Assembly (NCBI RefSeq): GCF_022581195.2
Contig: NC_061475.1
Coordinates: 3,100,001-3,164,000, forward strand
DNA length: 64,000 bases
Origin: Helicoverpa zea
Taxonomy: Eukaryota; Arthropoda; Insecta; Lepidoptera; Noctuidae
Reading direction: 5' to 3'
Part shown: piece by piece, positions 59,000 to 64,000 of the stretch
Numbering within the stretch: the first letter of the stretch is position 1
Layout: each line of letters opens with the position of its first letter
Notes under the pieces: model-generated
What the model saw: only the letters and a program-made list of their open reading frames with translations
What the model was told of the DNA's origin: nothing
Database searches by the model: none
Translations under genes and position numbers: made by a program

Positions 59000-60050
59000 T
59001 AATATAACTAAATTCGATCACAGACAGAGCAATATCCGAAAATGCTAGTAAAATCCAGTTCTTTACACAAAGCCGAGTCTACCAAGTACGCAATCTAATC
59101 GGAGTCCGTAATCAAGCCAAAGTTGTTAGAATAAAACCATGAAACGCATAGAAAATCACAAAAGAAACGATAGTCGCAAAGCAATCAAACCAATCAAACT
59201 GACTTCTAGCAAACTGACTGAAGTACACCAGTGTTGCCAATTACGAAAACTATAATCCTACTCGAATGCCAAGCTAGAAATTCGCGATTCGCTCAAAACC
59301 ATCTTAAAACATTATACAGAATACTAGCTTTTTTCTAGCTAGTCAGTTTAGGTATTTAAATGAATAAAGTGTTACCAACTAATTTTAATAACCGACTTCG
59401 GAAAGTAGGTTCTCAATTCGATCCGTATTTACCGAAATCCCGAAAACTTCCGAAACTGGCAGCACTGGCTGACGGAAACATTTTATAAGGCATCAATAAT
59501 TGTGACCCTACTTTTTATTTGGAATTTATTTATTTGAAGTGTCCGTGGAATACTAAAATATGTTTCAAACAATATAAAAATAAATAAAAATTATAGTATA
59601 ATTTATATTCACATCGGTTCTTAGGCCAAAATTGAACAATGTCCTTTGGTATAGAGATAGAGTCGACCTTGAGAAGGAACACAGGATAATTTTTATCCCG
59701 GACTTTTGAAGTATTCTCTTGGAAACGCGATATAACCGGACTCTACGCGGGCCAAGCCGCGGGCGGAAGCTAATACTAAATAAAAAATTAATATCTGCAT
59801 CTGATATCACTTACCTTGAATGCACTTATGATATCACTTTAACACCTTTCGTTTCTTTCTTAGTATTTATTTTTTTGGTAAATTACTTAATAAATCTCGT
59901 CAATTTACTGGTAGAGAAGCGTGTCGTTTTACACAAGAGTCACTCGAACAATAGATATATTATCTAATATTACGTGACAAATCTTTTTTTATGGGTCAAG
60001 GTTAAGCTGATAGCAGGCTACGGACGCAAGCAATGGTTAGCTCGAAGTCA
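59000..60050. other. Gene-poor stretch
   Basis: A reversed CCGACTTC-type repeat end at about 59388-59440 and a CGCGGGCGGAAGCTAAT repeat end at 59756-59780. No genes seen. Confidence 0.4.
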
Positions 60051-60060
60051 GATAAGGAAC

Positions 60061-60274
60061 TATACTCTATCCACGGAAGCAAGAGCTAAAAGGTAAACAA
60101 AGAATGACACTTTTTCAAGATGGCGGTATAACCCGACCGATGACAAAACGTCACATTTTTGTGTAAAATGTTCGCAGTATCTGTGATTTTGTCATCGGTC
60201 GGGTTATACCGCCATCTTGAAAAAGTGTCATTCTTTGTTTACCTTTTAGCTCTTGCTTCCGTGGATAGAGTATA
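60061..60274. repeat. 88-bp perfect inverted repeat (long hairpin)
   Basis: The arms 60061-60148 and 60187-60274 are exact complements over 88 bp (start TATACTCTATCCACGG, inner end TGACAAAA), with a 38-nt spacer. GGAAC occurs just outside both arms, possibly a target duplication. This is either a very young foldback MITE or a hairpin-RNA source. Confidence 0.85.
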
Positions 60275-60389
60275 GGAACGTTTGTTTTTACCAAGCGAGT
60301 TTCTGAGTGGGCAGAGCGGGCTGGCTGGCTCTGATTATTCAATAGTTACTATGTTATCCTGACTAGCAAATGGGGGGACATCAACCTTA

Positions 60390-60440
60390 TTTATATTTTT
60401 GACATTCAAAAGTGTTTGTAAATTAAATGATTTGACTTTG
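60390..60440 (+). repeat. Retroelement tail fragment
   Basis: TTTGACATTCAAAAGTGTTT and AATTAAATGATTTGACTTTG match the reverse of the 12254 family. Confidence 0.45.
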
Positions 60441-60844
60441 AACATGAGTGGGTTCTGACACTGCTAAACTCACAAATGAGATCCAAACAAAATTTTATTT
60501 TGAAGATTCAACAACGAAAAATGTTTGCATGTAACATTATTAATACATTCATTAAAAAAATATGATTTAGCAAATTACATTGTGTCACATAGCTGATGAC
60601 GCACAATGCACACACGCAATAAATAGCTATTCAATTATAATGTTACGGGAAATTAGACCCAATTTGCAAGATATTAGGAAGATATACTGGTTAAGTATGT
60701 ATTTATTTATCTCTTGTTTCTTCGTTGAGCGTCTGTTGTCAAATAGCGGCGTGACATTTCTTATGCACCTGTAATAGGTCTATATGGAAAAAAGACCATT
60801 GACTTTAACTTAGGAGAAGTGGTAACATGTGCCCTCATCCTCAG

Positions 60845-63800
60845 GTGCTGTGTGCCGTGCCCGGCGGCGGCACCATGTGCCCCTTCCGCGGGCATCAAAT
60901 CGGGGCTCCGGGATGGAAAGCCCATCGACGGCAAGCAAGAACACCCCTGTCCATGCAGGACTTGCTGCTGTGGAAAACCTCCTATCGTCAAACCAGTAAG
61001 GCCGGCAATACACGGACCGCTTGAAGTAGTCAGGGGCGACAGCTTCCAGCTGTCGACCACCCGGATCAGTTGCAACTGCTCGAGCGGTTCGTGTATGTGC
61101 GTCCATAGAATGATAGAACTATGCAGTTCACTGTGCACTCGACAGCTTGAAGCTGTCGCCTCTGACTGCGTCAAGCGGTCCGTGTATTGCCAGCCTAATG
61201 CCACACCTTTCAAAATCTACCGTTGGTGAAGGAATCGAATTCTGTCAAGTCATGTCATCATGTTTGTATTTCTTCCAAATTAGGTGCGAGGTTTCAAATG
61301 ATTTCATATAAAGAATTCTGAAATGTGATTCCTCCACCGTTTTCGATGAGGTCGATTCTGAGAGTTGTGTCACTATTAACTTGAATCCTGATTTCAGTCA
61401 TGCTTATAGAAAAGCCTCTATAAAGATTCAGTATTTTCTGAAAAAATATTTAGTTACCATAATTTTAGCGCAGCTCTTAAAAAATATTAGCAGTGCATAC
61501 CATATATCGAGTCTCCTTCGCAAGCCCCTTTTTCAGACTTTTCAAAATTGTATTTCTTATTTTATTTAAATCGTGCATCGCATTGAAAATACAATACCTA
61601 AATATTACAACATTAAATCATACATTAATACATAGGTATTTTATATAAACAACTTAAACTACTGCACACGAAATTTCGGCGTCGTGTTACGCTGCGAGGC
61701 TACCTTCCTCGGAACCTCCGATAGACGACACCCTTCGGTCAAAACTCTTCCTTATAGAATGTCTCGATGTGATGAGCTGTGTTTATTTGCAGTGTTACAA
61801 ACAACCTCGTATCCCAGAGTCGTATGCCCCGCGTCGCTGCTACATGCGCCCCACTGCGCCAGTGGAGTCATGCACTACATACAAGCTATCCTACCTGCCG
61901 GTGGATGGTTGCCGCAACCTCAGGGGTGAGGCTCGCCGTCCCCCTGCCAACCTCGTGCCTAGCTGCGAGCCTATGGAGGGATGCACTGTGCAGAAGGTGA
62001 GAATTCGCTGATAAATAGTTGTTCTGTATTATACATATTACAGATTGTTTTTTGTTTCTTCTGTTATTCAGTGACTGATTGATTGATCGCAATATTGTTG
62101 ATTCGGACTAGAGTCACATTCCTGCAGTTACATCTGCGTCCCAAGGAACTTGGACCGTAAAAAAAGAGTCTATTACCATCTCTATGATCCAAAGTTTTTG
62201 CTTAGCGCAATCATTTATACCGTTTCGTTGTATTTATTTAACTAAATAGACCCAATTTTTCATCACTCTTCAGCTATCATATTTGCCGAATCCGACATGC
62301 GTGACGCAGCCGATCCGTCCATGTCACCATGACATGTGGGGGCAAGGGCCCATGCAGAACCTCACGACGCAGAGACACGACTACGTGCCAAAGCCCTGCG
62401 TACTGAGAGAGAGCTGCAAGCCGCCGGCGAAGTTCCATTGCGTTGAACAGCCTTTTGAGAGTAAGGAACCACGCTAAGTGTAGAGCTATTGGCTCCCCCA
62501 ATGTACTTTAACTTAAGCACATAATTCCTAGAGATATAACACGTGCATGTAAATAAACATGTATTTAAATAATACTAAATGTAATTTATTTTCGGTACAG
62601 TATCACAGTATCAGTTAACTACAATGATTAAAATATCAAATACCTTTATTTTCAGGCTGCATTGGCCCATAGATATGTACCTTTACCTTAAATACAGTTA
62701 AAGACTAACATATGTACATATTATATTAAACAAAATGGGTAGTATATAAAAACTTAAATCTTATTAGTATTAGTATAAAAGCACAATCTTCATAAAAATA
62801 AAATTATATTTATAATCAAACATTTACCTTAGTTGATATTTTTGTACCACCACTAACGTTATAGAATGTTCTAGACCGCACGATCAACAAGTTGTCATAT
62901 CTACCGCCGGAGAGGATCGAGCCGACCAAGTCGTTTGCGCCGGAGCGCTGCTACGAGAAACCTGCGGCCAAGATGGAAGGCACCACCACACAGAAAATGA
63001 GCTATATGCCCAACCAGGTTGGTGTAATCTTCATCCATAGATTAATCATTGGCGTGACCTTTTCCCAGATAGGTTGGGATCGGCGTCCATTCCAATTGGG
63101 CGACATCAATTATTTATCGACATGAATTAATTATCAACCATGCAATGTAAAGAACTGCAAATCAAACGTGCAGTCCGATTGCAGTTGGGATGCAGTCGGC
63201 GTGCAGTCGTGTTCTGAAGTTGATTTGCAGTTCTATTGCAGTCGTGTCAACTACATTCAAACTGCCCTTGAACTGCAAATTGCAGTTGGATTGCAGTCGA
63301 AATGCAGTCCGTCTGTCTAGAGCCTTAATCAGCATATCGCCATCGTTGCTTTTCGTATCTGCTCATGTTTTGTGAAACTTGAGTTCTGGAGGGGATTTTA
63401 TTGTCTGGAATTTGATGTTGCTTCCAGATTCTTCCCAAAGAGCCGTTGCCATGGGCCTGCAAAGGGCAATATCAGAAGCCTTGTCAGAAACTGGACGCGA
63501 ATACCACCTATACCATGAGGTAATCTTAAGGCAGTTATACACAGATCTACTATAAAATTTGGATTATGTCTCAGATAGCAATATTTGGGAAAAATTATAT
63601 GCATCCTTTATCTGGCATATAGCAGTAACTATCAGATAAATAACTGACACTTTAATAGTAAACGGGGCCTTAAATGCTCCTCAAACTATCGCATATCGTT
63701 ATCGTGTGCTAGCCTTGCCTTCAAATTAAGATTCAGAACTATAACTATGTAGATAATACTCCTAGTAGGTACTAGCTTCCACGTCTCGCGGGAAATACTC

Positions 63801-63982
63801 CGCGCACACGGACAAAAGGTAACCCAGTCTTCCTCTTCTCTTTCAATAATTTTCTATGTTTTTTTTTTCAGTTATCTGGATGCGGCGAGTGATTGCCGTC
63901 GGCGAGCCATAATTCCTGACAGCTGCAACAACCCCGTCACCTCGTCCAAGAGATTCGAAACTCAGACTATTTATAAGAATAG
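60845..63982 (+). CDS. SAXO/FAM154-like axonemal microtubule-stabilising protein, partial (six exons)
   Basis: Exons 60845-60995, 61793-61996, 62274-62460, 62875-63017, 63428-63519 and 63872-63982 have GT-AG borders and phases that join without a stop, giving about 296 codons. The start exon lies upstream and the gene continues past the window. The first exon is Cys-rich (CVPCPAAAPC, HPCPCRTCCCGKPP), like the N-terminal Cys motif of SAXO proteins. Later exons carry the repeated Mn-type modules: a variable Pro/Cys segment, then (S/T)TxK-SYLP. Examples are CTTYKLSYLPVD, CTVQK/LSYLPNP, LTTQRHDYVPK, TTTQKMSYMPN and NTTYTMSYLDA. The family binds and stabilises microtubules in cilia and sperm flagella, so testis expression is the likely context. 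The acceptor at 62873 was chosen because it is the one that keeps the frame. Confidence 0.85.
61005..61191. mobile_element. 187-bp foldback MITE in first visible SAXO intron
   Basis: The TIRs GGCAATACACGGACCGCTTG are perfect, and inner arms with GCGACAGCTT/AAGCTGTCGC also pair. It starts 9 nt after the donor GT at 60996. Confidence 0.8.
63145..63315. repeat. TGCAGT-rich intronic cluster
   Basis: Roughly a dozen GCAGT/ACTGC units (for example GATTGCAGTTGGGATGCAGT and TGCAGTTGGATTGCAGTCG) lie in about 170 bp of intron 4. The partial symmetry suggests a MITE built from short repeats. Confidence 0.55.
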
Positions 63983-64000
63983 GTACGTGTTTTTTTTTTT

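Noticed and set aside
60580..60774. 64-codon ORF upstream of the SAXO exons as its first exon
   Set aside because: No donor in a fitting phase and no SAXO-like Cys motif.

Overview
This window is animal nuclear DNA, most likely from a noctuid-type moth (Lepidoptera). It is AT-rich, its genes have GT-AG introns, and it is crowded with lepidopteran transposable elements. These include several copies of a tRNA-derived SINE that I recognise from Helicoverpa-type moths, R1-clade LINE fragments, hAT elements and many foldback MITEs. I see no operons, rRNA genes, CRISPR arrays or true tRNA genes.

Layout. (1) 1-8738 is a partial copy (copy A) of a 10.4-kb duplicated unit, cut off by a 100-N gap at 8739-8838. 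(2) 8839-28154 is gene-poor DNA with SINEs, MITEs and LINE tails; the only gene-like piece is a possible terminal exon at 10450-10677 (minus strand) with its own poly(A) signal. (3) 28155-49006 holds two near-identical head-to-tail copies (B and C) of a 10,426-bp unit. (4) 49242-52800 (minus strand) is a complete seven-exon uridine phosphorylase gene, with a probable untranslated first exon near 55891. (5) 55900-60800 holds repeats, an unusual 88-bp perfect hairpin, and a broken transposon-like zinc-finger ORF. (6) 60845 to the window end holds six exons of a SAXO/FAM154-like microtubule-binding protein gene (plus strand), which runs off the right edge.

The most interesting object is inside the 10.4-kb unit. 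A 6,940-bp hAT-type element (TIR CAGGGACC/TAGGGACC, 8-bp target duplication ATTATAAC, no transposase seen) carries a nest of other DNA. It contains a 5'-truncated SINE with its own target duplication and the 3' part of an R1-clade LINE (RNase H tail, zinc knuckle, Thr-rich linker, C-terminal domain). Three MITEs nested in each other split that LINE. Next comes a second hAT (978 bp, target duplication GAGAGAGC), and then a 390-codon open ORF with all the motifs of an RNA-virus superfamily 1 helicase. That ORF is followed by a poly(A) signal. It is intact and present three times in the window. Viral helicases have been reported inside lepidopteran TRAS-type LINEs, so the family is probably known. 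Its packaging in a hAT-bounded, tandemly amplified block looks unusual.

The B/C array looks like a segmental tandem duplication, not transposition. A MITE spans its right edge in copy C, and the breakpoints share 3 bp (AAT). The array ends about 235 bp from the 3' end of the uridine phosphorylase coding sequence. Copy A is separated from B by a gap plus 19 kb of unrelated sequence, so its true position is uncertain.
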